A stretch of DNA of 64,000 nt from Fidelibacterota bacterium (GCA_018650795.1 JABIFG010000118.1:81731-145730); one strand, 5' to 3'. Counted from the stretch's first letter, positions 1 through 10,263 are shown. Translations and numbers: made by a program. Notes: a model not told the origin generated them from the letters alone.

Positions 1-630
1 AACCGAGATAAGAGCAGGTGACAGATCCATCCCAAAGCCGAAAACGGAGCGGCCCATGCTGGTTGCGCCCTCTATTGCGGAGTGCCAGAGGGCAAAGCCT
101 TGTTGACCCAGTTTCATGAGTGCCGCAGTTATACTGGCCAGAGTAAGCAAGCGCAAGCCACCCTGCACCTCATCTTCAGCATCACTACTTTTTGCATTAC
201 CTGCTTCCAGAACCGCAGCGGTAGCAATCCCCTCAGGATAAGTCAGTTTTGCTTCAACAATCAGAGCACGTCGTAAAGGGATGGTAAATAAAACACCAAT
301 TAATCCACCCACACTGGCGATTTTGGCAATTTCCATATAATCAAAGGTTTCCCAATATCCCATAAGGAGCAGGGCTGGAATAGTAAAAATGACTCCAGCC
401 GCTAGTGACTCACCAGCAGACGCAGCCGTTTGAACTATATTATCTTCTAGAATGTTGTGTTTTTTGAACAGACTTAGAACACCCATGCTTATTACTGCAG
501 CTGGAATGGAGGCGGAAGCTGTCATGCCTGCAAAGAGACCGAGGTAGGCGTTAGCGCCTGCCAGGATCATAGATAGTAATATACCAAGTATAACAGCTTT
601 AAATGTAATCTCAGGTAATGGCTTACTCAC
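1..630 (-). CDS. OPT family oligopeptide transporter, N-terminal part (3' end off window)
   Basis: Not in the ORF track (GTG start at 630). Reverse strand reads MSKPLPEITFKAVILGILLSMILAGANAYLGLFAGMTASASIPAAVISMGVL..., then EAKLTYPEGIATAAVLEAGNA, typical of OPT transporters. Confidence 0.85.
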   Translation of the reverse strand, partial: MSKPLPEITFKAVILGILLSMILAGANAYLGLFAGMTASASIPAAVISMGVLSLFKKHNILEDNIVQTAASAGESLAAGVIFTIPALLLMGYWETFDYMEIAKIASVGGLIGVLFTIPLRRALIVEAKLTYPEGIATAAVLEAGNAKSSDAEDEVQGGLRLLTLASITAALMKLGQQGFALWHSAIEGATSMGRSVFGFGMDLSPALISV

Positions 631-720
631 GATATCCCTTTCTTAACTTGATGTGACCGCAAAGATAATGGAGATTAAAATGGGGGAAAGCGCAAAATAC
701 CTAGAATCTTTACGGGTAAA

Positions 721-2406
721 TCAGTCTGTATTGCTACTCGATTTTTCAAATTTTGCCTTGAGTGTGTCAAAATAGGTCTGCCATTTTAAGGTGATTTCAT
801 CAGCTGGTAGCTTAAAGCTGTGACGCACACCGCCAACACCAATGGAAACAGCATTAAAATAATCCATAGTAAATATGGTAACATTTGCCAGCGACCAGGA
901 CTGAATCAGAGTCTGTTTATTAGAAAGCACCATCCGTTCACTAGAGAGGATTAAACTCAAGTCATTTCCCTCCAAGACCTCCTCCTCATTATCATATTTC
1001 ACTATTGGGGATTGGAGGTGCACCTTCTCATCAGGCTCAAGAGCAAATGGTGGATCAAGTTCCAGGGGGTATTCCAGAATATCATTTGCGATCTGCTTTA
1101 TCCACTGAATGCTGGTAAGAGAGTCTGATTCACCTCGTGGTGTGAAGCTGTAATTATTGCCTACCTGCCACTCAGTTCCGCAATTTTGGCACCTGATCTT
1201 GTGCCCTGAAGTCACCTCGATTGAATCACGAGTATGACACTTATAGCAAGCCCATAATAAATGTTCCGTTCCATGTGCGATAGCATGGCTCTTTACTTTG
1301 CGGAATGTTTTATCGTTTGCAAAGATTTCCGTTTTGATACGGGTTTCCAAGGCCACCAGATTGTCTTGATCCTCCAGAGGAATCACAGGTTTGAACGAAG
1401 TAGTGACTTTACCACGTCGACGATTATGTGCCCATCTTGGCCATATCTCATATGCACCATCGAGATGAACTGGCAAAATGGGTACTCTGCAGTGCTGAAT
1501 TAATTTTAAAGTTTCCTTCAGAATGGGAAGCGGAGAGCCATCAATGGTTCGACCTCCCTCGGGGAAAATACAAACAACCTGACCTTTGGCTATCATTCTG
1601 ATCATGGTACGGATAGACTTTAAATCCTGACGATGTCTTCGCATGGGGAAACTACCAGTCCCTTTTAGCAGAAACCGCATCAAAGGGGTGGTGAATATAT
1701 CAGCAGTTGTCACAAACTTAATTTCATAAGGTACAAAAATACCAAACAGGAATGGATCCAGATAGCTTTCATGATTGGACACTATGAGAAATGGACGGTT
1801 ATGTGGGATGTTTTCAGAACCTTCGATTTTGATATTATACCAGAAGCGAATGACCAGCATACCAATAAGCCACACAAGCTGTGAACGAAAACCAACTTTG
1901 AGATTATCCTCCAGCTTTATTTTCCAGTACCAGAGAGGCGTATTTTTTTTGTATTGGAGGTAAGAATCACCAAGAGATCGGGAGAGAAAGAACTCCTGGA
2001 TGAGGAGAAGCCACAAGAGGTATATCAAAGAAATGCAGATAGATAGGCCTAATATTAGCCAGCTAAAGCCAAAAAATACCAAAAGAACTCCATACTGATA
2101 GATCGAGAAAAACCAAATAAATGGGTGCCGTGTTCTGGCATATAATCCAACGTCAACCAAGCGCGTGTTTTTGGTTGAGAAGTGGAGTTTTCCATCACCA
2201 AACCGGATAATCAATAAATCTGAGGACATCATGCCATATAGACCGATCAGGATAAACAGGGTGCCGAATATTGTGCTGAGAGGACCTGGCATCTGAGCAA
2301 GAGGCCATTGAGGAGAAATATAAAGGGCGTAGGGAATGATAGACAACTTCAGAGCCAATTCAATAAAGTTACGCAATATTCTGAGTCTGTTTTCCACCGC
2401 AAGCAT
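721..2406 (-). CDS. Multidomain lysophospholipid acyltransferase (PlsC): ICMT/PEMT-like membrane domain + PlsC + zinc ribbon + C-terminal domain
   Basis: 561 aa. TRHPFIWFFSIYQYG (isoprenylcysteine methyltransferase-like), NHESYLDPFLFG...FPEGGRTIDG (PlsC NHX4D and PEG), CYKCHTRDS...CQNCGTEW (zinc ribbon). Confidence 0.8.
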   Translation of the reverse strand: MLAVENRLRILRNFIELALKLSIIPYALYISPQWPLAQMPGPLSTIFGTLFILIGLYGMMSSDLLIIRFGDGKLHFSTKNTRLVDVGLYARTRHPFIWFFSIYQYGVLLVFFGFSWLILGLSICISLIYLLWLLLIQEFFLSRSLGDSYLQYKKNTPLWYWKIKLEDNLKVGFRSQLVWLIGMLVIRFWYNIKIEGSENIPHNRPFLIVSNHESYLDPFLFGIFVPYEIKFVTTADIFTTPLMRFLLKGTGSFPMRRHRQDLKSIRTMIRMIAKGQVVCIFPEGGRTIDGSPLPILKETLKLIQHCRVPILPVHLDGAYEIWPRWAHNRRRGKVTTSFKPVIPLEDQDNLVALETRIKTEIFANDKTFRKVKSHAIAHGTEHLLWACYKCHTRDSIEVTSGHKIRCQNCGTEWQVGNNYSFTPRGESDSLTSIQWIKQIANDILEYPLELDPPFALEPDEKVHLQSPIVKYDNEEEVLEGNDLSLILSSERMVLSNKQTLIQSWSLANVTIFTMDYFNAVSIGVGGVRHSFKLPADEITLKWQTYFDTLKAKFEKSSSNTD

Positions 2407-2610
2407 TTTAAGAGAAATACTAGACCGTTAGTATAGAATAAAGCTTAGAAATTTATTTCAATTGACAGGGTTATGAACTTGCCCCCATATAGTACCTAGA
2501 ATATATTCGACCTTGCGGTAAATGAACTCGGAAATGGTCTCGATGTTTTAGAGACGTCTAATAGAGTGAAAAGCACTAAAATATTTTTGTGCAATTGGGA
2601 ATTCCATCAA

Positions 2611-2946
2611 ATGAAATTTGAGACAGAATTTAAAAATAATACTCTCATTGTGAGAGTTCAGAATACAACATTTGATATTCGCGGCGTAAAGGCTTTTAAG
2701 CGGGATATTTTTATGGCGATCGCTGAAGCGGATTTTAAAAATATTATTATCAATATGGAAAATGTTAGAATGGTTGACAGCACAGGCTTGGGTGGATTAC
2801 TATTCGCTAAACGCCAGGCTACCATTAAAGGCGGTGAATGTTTTCTAGTAAAACCTCAACAAAAAATCGCCTCCATCATCAAAATATCAAAATTAGATGA
2901 TGTATTTATCATCGTTGATGACGAAGAGACTGCTTTAAAAAAATAA
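2611..2946 (+). CDS. STAS-domain anti-sigma factor antagonist
   Basis: MENVRMVDSTGLGGLLFAKRQATIKGGECFLVKPQQKIASIIKISKLDDVF is STAS-like; the track ORF begins at 2566, ATG at 2611 is the more likely start. Confidence 0.85.
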   Translation: MKFETEFKNNTLIVRVQNTTFDIRGVKAFKRDIFMAIAEADFKNIIINMENVRMVDSTGLGGLLFAKRQATIKGGECFLVKPQQKIASIIKISKLDDVFIIVDDEETALKK

Positions 2947-2966
2947 GTAATGAGTTAGTTATTCAA

Positions 2967-2995
2967 TAAAAAAAGCGACCGAGGTCGCTTTTTTT
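2967..2995 (+). terminator. Intrinsic terminator after STAS gene
   Basis: aaaaaaagcgaccgaggtcgcttttttt hairpin with T tract. Confidence 0.8.
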
Positions 2996-3238
2996 ATGGT
3001 TTCTTTTCTGAAAAAGAAACAGGGACAACTAAAATCCGGAAGCGGGGGAATACGACCAGACCGATGTCCCTGTAAAATCATGATAAAAATAGTACTCAAT
3101 GCGTCTCATGTCAATGATTTATATTGAATATTTTGAAGGAAAATTGTCTTTAATACATATAAAAGTCGTGGACTCTTTTATATTGTTCAATTAATAGAAT
3201 CATGCAGACATATGTTGATATAGAATAGGAGATAGGTT

Positions 3239-4519
3239 ATGAGGATGGGGCAGATAATTTACAGACTAGGGGTTTTAGTATTATTGCTGAGCCTGAATTC
3301 TTGTACTTACTTCAGCGAATTTGCTAAACTTGAGCGGGGCGCTCGTGATGCCTATGGTAGGGCCGATTACGATGCCGCTGTATTAATGCTGTCACGGAGT
3401 TTACAGATTAGCCAGGATTATGACAAAAGTCAGATACTTATGGCAGATGCCTTTCTTATGGCGAATCGTGTACATGAAAATAGAATTGCTGAACTTGAAA
3501 GTAGCTCAGATGATTTCAGGTTTGATGGCTTAACCCGTGAATATCGGAGTTTGGTTAACCTCCACGATACAGTCAAAAATTTACCCCCTGTTCGGCATCC
3601 CAAGACAGGTTTACTTCTTGAACTGGAAATTATAGATTATTCCAGCCAACTGCTTGAAGCAAGGCAAATGGCGGCTGAATCTCATTACGTTGCAGGCACG
3701 GAATTATCAACTTCAACAGATTTGTCTCAACAAAAAGCTGCAGCCAAACAGTATAAAAAGGCTTTGAGCTTTGTCGCTGAGTACAAGGATGCTGAAGCGC
3801 GATATCAATCGACACGTAAAGCTGGGGTAAAGAGAGTTGCCGTATTTCCTTTTGAGGATCTAAGCGGTAAGAATAAAAGTTATGGTGCTGTTGAACAATT
3901 GGTTGTGGATGAAATGGTCACATCTGTCATGAGGGATCCATCAGCTACTGAATTTTTAGAACTCATCAGTAGAGATCAACTTGATCGAGTCATTGCTGAG
4001 CAAAAGCTAGGGCTCTCCGGTCTGGTTAATGACGAAACTGCTATCGAGGTGGGTGCTCTCTTGGGAGTCCATGAAATCCTAACGGGTAAGATTACCCAGA
4101 TTATTTATACACCAGTCCAAACAATCCATAGAGAATACAAGGAAGCAAAAAGAGTGGTTGTTAAAACTGAAAAGTACAAAGACAAAGAGGGCAAAACCAA
4201 GACTCGCAAGGTTTACGCTGATGTTGAAGCCAAAGTGAAACATTACACTCGTAGCACCAAGGCAGTGATCAAAGGTTCATACAAAATTGTTGATGTGCGG
4301 ACTTCAAAGGTGATCAGGAGTGAATCTTTTGAGGGGAAATCATCCTTTTCAACTGAGTGGGCTGTGGTTAAAGGGGATACTCGTGCTCTCAAATCACATA
4401 CAGCAAAACTTGCCCGGAAGGGCGAAACCGTGGCACCTGTAGGTGGTGAGATGGTTAGTCAGGCCGCGACGGATCTGGCTAATTCATTGAGCAATTCCCT
4501 TAAGATATATGCTCGTTAA
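3239..4519 (+). CDS. CsgG/HfaB-like outer membrane lipoprotein
   Basis: Lipobox LLLSLNSC; KRVAVFPFEDLSGKNKSYGAVEQLVVDEMVTSVM and LLGVHEILTGKITQI are CsgG-like. Confidence 0.75.
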   Translation: MRMGQIIYRLGVLVLLLSLNSCTYFSEFAKLERGARDAYGRADYDAAVLMLSRSLQISQDYDKSQILMADAFLMANRVHENRIAELESSSDDFRFDGLTREYRSLVNLHDTVKNLPPVRHPKTGLLLELEIIDYSSQLLEARQMAAESHYVAGTELSTSTDLSQQKAAAKQYKKALSFVAEYKDAEARYQSTRKAGVKRVAVFPFEDLSGKNKSYGAVEQLVVDEMVTSVMRDPSATEFLELISRDQLDRVIAEQKLGLSGLVNDETAIEVGALLGVHEILTGKITQIIYTPVQTIHREYKEAKRVVVKTEKYKDKEGKTKTRKVYADVEAKVKHYTRSTKAVIKGSYKIVDVRTSKVIRSESFEGKSSFSTEWAVVKGDTRALKSHTAKLARKGETVAPVGGEMVSQAATDLANSLSNSLKIYAR

Positions 4520-4540
4520 ATATCAGGGTTAAATATTTTC

Positions 4541-5974
4541 TCAAGATTCATCTGGTTTGAGGATTGAAAAGATGTAAACGGCGAGGAAGGCAATGATAAA
4601 TGCTGAAAATCGAGCGCTTACCCATTCACCAAATAAATCAAACACAGTAAACAAAGTCCCTGTTACCATCCCTGCAATAACACCAACCTTGCTGATTCGT
4701 TTCCACCAGAGAGTGAGTAGCAAAGCAGGTCCAAAGGATGCACCTAAACCTCCCCAGGCATAACTAACCATTTCAAATACGAGATCAGTTGACTGCCAGG
4801 CGAGATAAAATGCTAATAAACCGATGAAGATGGTGAGACCTCTTCCAATAGCGAGAATGTCGAAGCGATCTTTCAATCTCTGAAAGTAATTTGCAATCAA
4901 ATCCTCAGTGAGGACGGTGGTGGAGACCAGTAATTGGCTGTCTGCAGTTGACATCATAGCAGCAATCGCTCCTGAAATAAAAATTCCAGCGATCCATGGA
5001 TGGAGTAGGTTTTGAGCCATAATGGGCATCAGTTTTTCAGGATCGCTCAACGAGGCGGCAGATGTCAAGACCTGTCCATCAAAGCTCATGCTGCCGGCTT
5101 GGAGAAGAAAATAGCCTGTGAGACCAATAAACATGCTGCCAAAGAACGCGGGCACCGCCCATGAAATGGCTATGCGCCGGCTGATCTTGATATTTTCAGC
5201 TTTATCGATAGCCATATAGCGTGTGACGAGATGAGGTTGTCCCATGTACCCCAATCCCCAGCTCAGCCCACCGATGGCGGCTGCCAATGCCGCCATGCCC
5301 GCCTTACCGGCGAACAGGCTAGCACCGTCAAATTGAAAATCTACTGCAGGAAGTGCACTAATCTCAATCAGCGCCACCAGAGGTAGTACAATCAGCGTAC
5401 CTAACATGATGATACCCTGTACCAGGTCGGTCCAGGCCACTGCGAGAAAGCCGCCCATCAGTGTGTAAAAAACGATTATCACCGCTCCCAATAGCATACC
5501 CTGCATATGAGTGATGCCAAAGGTGACATTTAAAACTTTGCCTGCACCAGAAAATTGGGCTGCTACATAAAATGTAAAAAAGAAGGTAATGATGAGGGAG
5601 GCGAGAATTCTGAGAATGCCACGGTCATCCTGAAATCTTTTGGCGAACAACTCAGGTATGGTTAAGGCATCAAACTCTTCAGTAGCCTCTCTCAAGCGTC
5701 TGGCGATAAAGAACCAGGAAAATATGATCCCGGAAATACATCCTACCACTGTCCATAGTTCCAATAGACCAGCTAGCAACGCTGCTCCAGGTAAGCCCAG
5801 AATGAGCCAGGCTGATTCGCCTGAGGCTCTTTCAGAAAAGGCTATGACCCAGGGTCCCAACCGTTGGCCACCCAACGCGAAGTCCTTCATGGATTTTGTG
5901 AGGTGTGCGGTATAAAATCCAACCCCTAAAATAAGTGCCAGATATAATAAAAATCCTAAAGTGACGGGGTCCAT
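4541..5974 (-). CDS. putP: Sodium/proline symporter (SSS family)
   Basis: 477 aa; GQRLGPWVIAFSERASGESAWLILGLPGAAL, GGLSWGLGYMGQPHLVTRYMAI, ISGAIAAMMSTADSQLLVSTTVLTEDL are PutP hallmarks. Confidence 0.9.
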   Translation of the reverse strand: MDPVTLGFLLYLALILGVGFYTAHLTKSMKDFALGGQRLGPWVIAFSERASGESAWLILGLPGAALLAGLLELWTVVGCISGIIFSWFFIARRLREATEEFDALTIPELFAKRFQDDRGILRILASLIITFFFTFYVAAQFSGAGKVLNVTFGITHMQGMLLGAVIIVFYTLMGGFLAVAWTDLVQGIIMLGTLIVLPLVALIEISALPAVDFQFDGASLFAGKAGMAALAAAIGGLSWGLGYMGQPHLVTRYMAIDKAENIKISRRIAISWAVPAFFGSMFIGLTGYFLLQAGSMSFDGQVLTSAASLSDPEKLMPIMAQNLLHPWIAGIFISGAIAAMMSTADSQLLVSTTVLTEDLIANYFQRLKDRFDILAIGRGLTIFIGLLAFYLAWQSTDLVFEMVSYAWGGLGASFGPALLLTLWWKRISKVGVIAGMVTGTLFTVFDLFGEWVSARFSAFIIAFLAVYIFSILKPDES

Positions 5975-6148
5975 GCGGGCATTCCTTTAGATAGTGTGTG
6001 GTTTTATTGAGCTACGAGGAGCAAGGTAAAATAAACCGGGAGATGGGGTAACACATTTTATGTTTGTTGCTGGGAAGCGATGAGACAAAGATCAATTGAT
6101 CATAAAAGCATTATTAGCCCCGTGAAAATTGACTAAATTCAGCCCGAA

Positions 6149-6751
6149 ATGAAGAATATAATTTCTAATAAAATGCTACGATGGAGTCTGATTACTCTCA
6201 TCTTTCTACTTACATCTGGATTTGGTCAAATTGATAGTATCCAGGTTTACCCTGAATTTGATAGCCAATTATTGAAGTTGAAAGTGCCTGATGCATTTCA
6301 GAGAAGCAGTCTGAAACTCGAAGTCTTCTCCGATTCCTCCTGGCAGCTTTATCGAGGAAGTAAAGCTTTGGACTTCTCACAGTCTATGCATCTGCTAGGT
6401 CAGGAAAGTGTCATTGCAGAATATGAAGCTCACCTTAGCAAGGAAGCAGGTTTTATTAAGGATTTTCGTTCGCGTCGCGTGTTCTCAATTGTCAGCTCAA
6501 TTGGGGGAGCTACCTACCTCTCATTTATATGGAGCAAGGGTTGGGTCTACCAGATACCTGGTTATGCGGCGATTTTAATAGGTGGTGTCCGCTATTTCGA
6601 GAGTAGACAGTACGAAATAAGGGCTTTGAGAGAACAATATTATCTGCAAACATTGATTAGCCCGGCGCGCGTCCAAATGCTGGTTGATGATTATAATTTC
6701 CAGTTATACCAATATTTATCTACTGCGGGAATACAGTTTAGTGATAGCTAA
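6149..6751 (+). CDS. Hypothetical exported/membrane protein
   Basis: 200 aa with N-terminal signal-like segment LRWSLITLIFLLTSGFG; no recognised family. Confidence 0.6.
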   Translation: MKNIISNKMLRWSLITLIFLLTSGFGQIDSIQVYPEFDSQLLKLKVPDAFQRSSLKLEVFSDSSWQLYRGSKALDFSQSMHLLGQESVIAEYEAHLSKEAGFIKDFRSRRVFSIVSSIGGATYLSFIWSKGWVYQIPGYAAILIGGVRYFESRQYEIRALREQYYLQTLISPARVQMLVDDYNFQLYQYLSTAGIQFSDS

Positions 6752-7466
6752 AAATATTTTAACTGTCATTTTTCTCCTCGGCTGTCTCTCATCAGGTTTC
6801 TCGTTTGAAATCTACCACAATCGACCTGAGCATTTTCTTCAGGGAGTACCCGGCCAACTAGAAGTCATATTGCCCCATTATCTGGATGAACCAGATTTTG
6901 TCTTACTCTACATCAAAGAGCAAGACAGTCAGGTTTTTCAAGAGCTCACTTTTTACGAGGAGAGCGGAGCCTGGTTTTGTGATATTCCTGCCGCATACAT
7001 GAATGGCGATACCCTCTGTTATTATATAGGCGCCTCGTTTGGTCCTGCTGGACTGGCAGCCTATCCTGCTCAGAACCCTGTAGGAAACCCCATAAAAGTT
7101 CCCCTGGTGAAGTTTACAACCAAAAACCGTAAATTTGACCCCGGTTTTATCAAGGATGTTATTGTCACTCATACTGTAACACCCTGGATACCAAAACCAG
7201 CCAGGCGATCAAATAATTTTCCAGTTTTGTATATACCTCGACCGAATCAAGCCTTTATTGAGAGTGGCTATATAAAGATTGTAGGGAATGACCAGGCCAC
7301 GACTGAAGATTTATTGCGATCTATGTTGTATCTTTGCCTTCAGGAGAACGCTGATGCGATCACCAGTCTGAAGTATTCATTGCTCACTTCGAAGGAGGTC
7401 ATGACCAAAGTCGATGGCCATATTGAGTTAGAGGGAGTCTACTTGAGGAGAGCCCCGAGGAAGTGA
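6741..7466 (+). CDS. Hypothetical secreted protein
   Basis: Track ORF from 6684; GTG at 6741 gives signal peptide VIAKNILTVIFLLGCLSSGFS and an 11-nt overlap with the upstream gene. Confidence 0.6.
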   Translation: MIAKNILTVIFLLGCLSSGFSFEIYHNRPEHFLQGVPGQLEVILPHYLDEPDFVLLYIKEQDSQVFQELTFYEESGAWFCDIPAAYMNGDTLCYYIGASFGPAGLAAYPAQNPVGNPIKVPLVKFTTKNRKFDPGFIKDVIVTHTVTPWIPKPARRSNNFPVLYIPRPNQAFIESGYIKIVGNDQATTEDLLRSMLYLCLQENADAITSLKYSLLTSKEVMTKVDGHIELEGVYLRRAPRK

Positions 7467-7584
7467 TCAATTCCAGGCATGTAATAATTGCCTGAGGGGA
7501 GTATTCATTCTAGTTTAGGACCCTACACCGATTAGTAGATTTTGACGTAAAATTTCATTAAGAATATTGTCACAGGAGTGCAGA

Positions 7585-7983
7585 ATGCCGGGAAAAGACG
7601 AAAAACCTAAAGAAACTACCAGTGTCGAAGAACCTGTTGATTTTGATAATTCAGAAAGCCGCATGACTTTTCTGAAAGGTGAGCTAAATGATATGCTGGA
7701 TGGCATCAACAATGTCTATGGACAGGATCTCATGGACGAACTCCTCAAACGCCTCGAGAAAACAATTGAAGATTTCAATGGTGAAGTCAGTGGCTTGATT
7801 GGGAAGCTGAAGGCAGGCAAAATCTTTGACGAGGAAACGCCGGATGAAAGTCCTGCCAGCTCAGAACCAGACGAAGATGAAGCCTCCGAGGGGGAAGAAG
7901 AGCCTGAGAAGTCTTTCGAGGAGCAAGAGGAAGAAGACTCCGATATTATTGCGCGTATGCGAAAACGTATTACCCACGACTAA
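7585..7983 (+). CDS. Hypothetical acidic protein
   Basis: Very acidic C-terminus DEDEASEGEEEPEKSFEEQEEED; alternative start at 7567. Confidence 0.6.
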   Translation: MPGKDEKPKETTSVEEPVDFDNSESRMTFLKGELNDMLDGINNVYGQDLMDELLKRLEKTIEDFNGEVSGLIGKLKAGKIFDEETPDESPASSEPDEDEASEGEEEPEKSFEEQEEEDSDIIARMRKRITHD

Positions 7984-7998
7984 ATTTTAACACCTCAA

Positions 7999-8235
7999 GT
8001 GCCAGCAAAGAATTCAAAGCCCCCATCTCCACAGGACCTTGGGGTTAGAATTGTGCGCAATTTGGAACAAGTTCAGGGCTTTCTCAAAGTGCTTCAAGAG
8101 GAAATCAATGATCCTACCAAGTCTTCTGGAGCTGGCTCCAAGGATGAGTGGCAAAGTCACACTGAAAAACTGGATTCCAGCCTGACTGAATTAAAGAGAA
8201 TCTTAACGGACCGCAATGAGGAGCTGAGCTCTTGA
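7999..8235 (+). CDS. Hypothetical small protein
   Basis: 78 aa ORF with GTG start, overlaps the next ORF by 4 nt; operon-like arrangement. Confidence 0.5.
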   Translation: MPAKNSKPPSPQDLGVRIVRNLEQVQGFLKVLQEEINDPTKSSGAGSKDEWQSHTEKLDSSLTELKRILTDRNEELSS

Positions 8236-8462
8236 CCGAATCTATGCGTGACGTGGCCAGGCTCATCAAATCCTATGATAGAGAGCTTCGAAAAGCATTG
8301 ATGACTTCAAGATCAGGTCTTTTTCGAAATGATAAGGGGGAATTGTTTATCCAGTCAAATGTTCCCATGGGCCAGAGTTATCCAGATGAGGTCATAGGTA
8401 TCTTTGCTGACCCTTCTGATCTAGATTTTTATTACAAGATATACCTTTCTGAAGAAGAGTGA
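8232..8462 (+). CDS. Hypothetical small protein
   Basis: 76 aa ORF with TTG start, 4-nt overlap with the upstream ORF. Confidence 0.5.
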   Translation: MTESMRDVARLIKSYDRELRKALMTSRSGLFRNDKGELFIQSNVPMGQSYPDEVIGIFADPSDLDFYYKIYLSEEE

Positions 8463-8570
8463 TATCGTTCAAATACAGATTGGATTAGAATTTGCATAAC
8501 GGATTTCAGATCAAAATATGTGATCATATTTTGTTAATGTTTAAATGATTATTGAATGAGGAGTTCAAAT

Positions 8571-10202
8571 ATGGCTGATAAAATCGTCCGTGTCCCAAAG
8601 GCAGTAAATGAGCCAATATTAGATTATGCACCAGGATCACCAGAAAAGACAGAATTACTAAATATTCTCAACAAAATGAAATCTGAGATTGTTGAAATTC
8701 CCGTAATCATTGGTGGTAAAGAAATATTCACAGGCGAGACTTCTACAAACGTCATGCCCCACAACCACAAACATGTCCTGGCAAAATACCACATGGCAGG
8801 TTCTGAAGAAATTAAACAGGCGATCGATGCTTCGCAGGAAGCCTGGAAAACCTGGTCGGTTATGCCCTGGGAATCACGGGTTGCCATATTCAAGAAAATG
8901 GCGGTTCTGTTAGCCGGTCCTTACCGGCATATTCTTAATGCAGCTACAATGCTCGGGCAAAGTAAGAATGCATTTCAGGCTGAAATTGATTCTGCCTGTG
9001 AGCTGATTGACTTCTTTAACTTTAATGCAGAATATCTACAGGAAATTTATAGTCAGCAACCAGCTTATTCACCCACAGGTATGTGGAATCAGGTAGAGCA
9101 CCGTTCGTTGGAGGGTTTCGTCTTTGCCGTCACGCCCTTCAATTTTACTTCAATCGCAGGAAATTTGCCCACAGCACCAGCACTAATGGGAAATGTAACG
9201 CTCTGGAAACCAGCCTCTTCATCGGTTTATTCAGGCTATTTCCTCATGAAAATGTTTGAGGAAGCGGGACTGCCAGATGGTGTGATCAACTTCATCCCTG
9301 GCAAGGGTTCTGTTGTCGGTCCTCAAGTGATTGAGAGTGAACATCTCGCAGGTATCCACTTCACTGGTTCCACGGCTGTTTTCCAGAGTATGTGGAAAAC
9401 TATCGGAAATAATATTGCCAAGTACAAAACCTATCCTCGCATCGTAGGGGAGACGGGAGGCAAAGACTTCATTGTTGCTCATGAGTCCACTGAGATGGAG
9501 GTGTTAAGAACCGCCGTGATTCGAGGTTCCTTCGAATATCAGGGACAAAAGTGCTCCGCTGCATCACGTGTTTATGTCCCCCGGTCCATGTGGGCAGAGC
9601 TTAAAGAAAGCTACATCGCAGAAGTGGCCAAGATCAAAGTGGGTGATGTCGAAGACTTTGGGAATTTCATGAATGCGGTGATAGATAGAGGAGCATATAC
9701 TGATATTACTGCTTATATCGACTATGCCAGCTCACATAAGGATGCAGAAATCATTACTGGTGGAAACTATGATGATTCCGTGGGATTTTTTATTGAACCA
9801 ACAACGATAGTCACTACAGATCCGCATTTCAAGACCATGGAAGAGGAAATATTTGGTCCAGTAGTAACCATTTATGTCTATGATGAGAGCTGGGAAGATA
9901 TCCTGGATATTGTGGATGCAACCAGTCCATATGCTCTGACAGGTGCTGTTCTAGCCAAGGACAGAAATGCAGTCCTGCTAGCACTTGAAAAATTGCGTCA
10001 TAGTGCTGGGAATTTTTACATCAATGATAAACCCACAGGGGCCGTGGTTGGACAACAACCTTTTGGTGGAAGTCGAGCTTCGGGAACAAATGATAAAGCG
10101 GGCTCCATCTTTAATCTGATCCGTTGGATATCTCAACGAACTATCAAAGAAAATTTTCTGCCCCCTAGTGAATTTCCTTATCCTTTTATGGATAAAGAGT
10201 AG
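8571..10202 (+). CDS. pruA: L-glutamate gamma-semialdehyde (delta-1-pyrroline-5-carboxylate) dehydrogenase
   Basis: VGETGGKDFIVAHESTEMEVLRTAVIRGSFEYQGQKCSAASRVYVP catalytic region; ATG at 8571 preferred over 8556. Confidence 0.93.
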   Translation: MADKIVRVPKAVNEPILDYAPGSPEKTELLNILNKMKSEIVEIPVIIGGKEIFTGETSTNVMPHNHKHVLAKYHMAGSEEIKQAIDASQEAWKTWSVMPWESRVAIFKKMAVLLAGPYRHILNAATMLGQSKNAFQAEIDSACELIDFFNFNAEYLQEIYSQQPAYSPTGMWNQVEHRSLEGFVFAVTPFNFTSIAGNLPTAPALMGNVTLWKPASSSVYSGYFLMKMFEEAGLPDGVINFIPGKGSVVGPQVIESEHLAGIHFTGSTAVFQSMWKTIGNNIAKYKTYPRIVGETGGKDFIVAHESTEMEVLRTAVIRGSFEYQGQKCSAASRVYVPRSMWAELKESYIAEVAKIKVGDVEDFGNFMNAVIDRGAYTDITAYIDYASSHKDAEIITGGNYDDSVGFFIEPTTIVTTDPHFKTMEEEIFGPVVTIYVYDESWEDILDIVDATSPYALTGAVLAKDRNAVLLALEKLRHSAGNFYINDKPTGAVVGQQPFGGSRASGTNDKAGSIFNLIRWISQRTIKENFLPPSEFPYPFMDKE

Positions 10203-10230
10203 GCAATCGATCCAGATTTGGTAATTAACG

Positions 10231-10263
10231 GCCAAGCGGGGATTAGAATCCCCGCTTGGTCGT
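10231..10263 (+). terminator. Rho-independent-like hairpin after pruA
   Basis: ccaagcggggattagaatccccgcttgg: long perfect stem followed by a short, imperfect T run. Confidence 0.65.

Noticed and set aside
82-276. 64-aa + strand ORF and many other antisense ORFs in the track
   Set aside because: They lie opposite well-supported CDSs (here the OPT transporter) and show no independent coding evidence.
5990-6148. Weak sigma54-like match before putP (minus strand GGGGCTAATAATGC)
   Set aside because: Only the GG/GC spacing fits; the -24 hexamer does not match.
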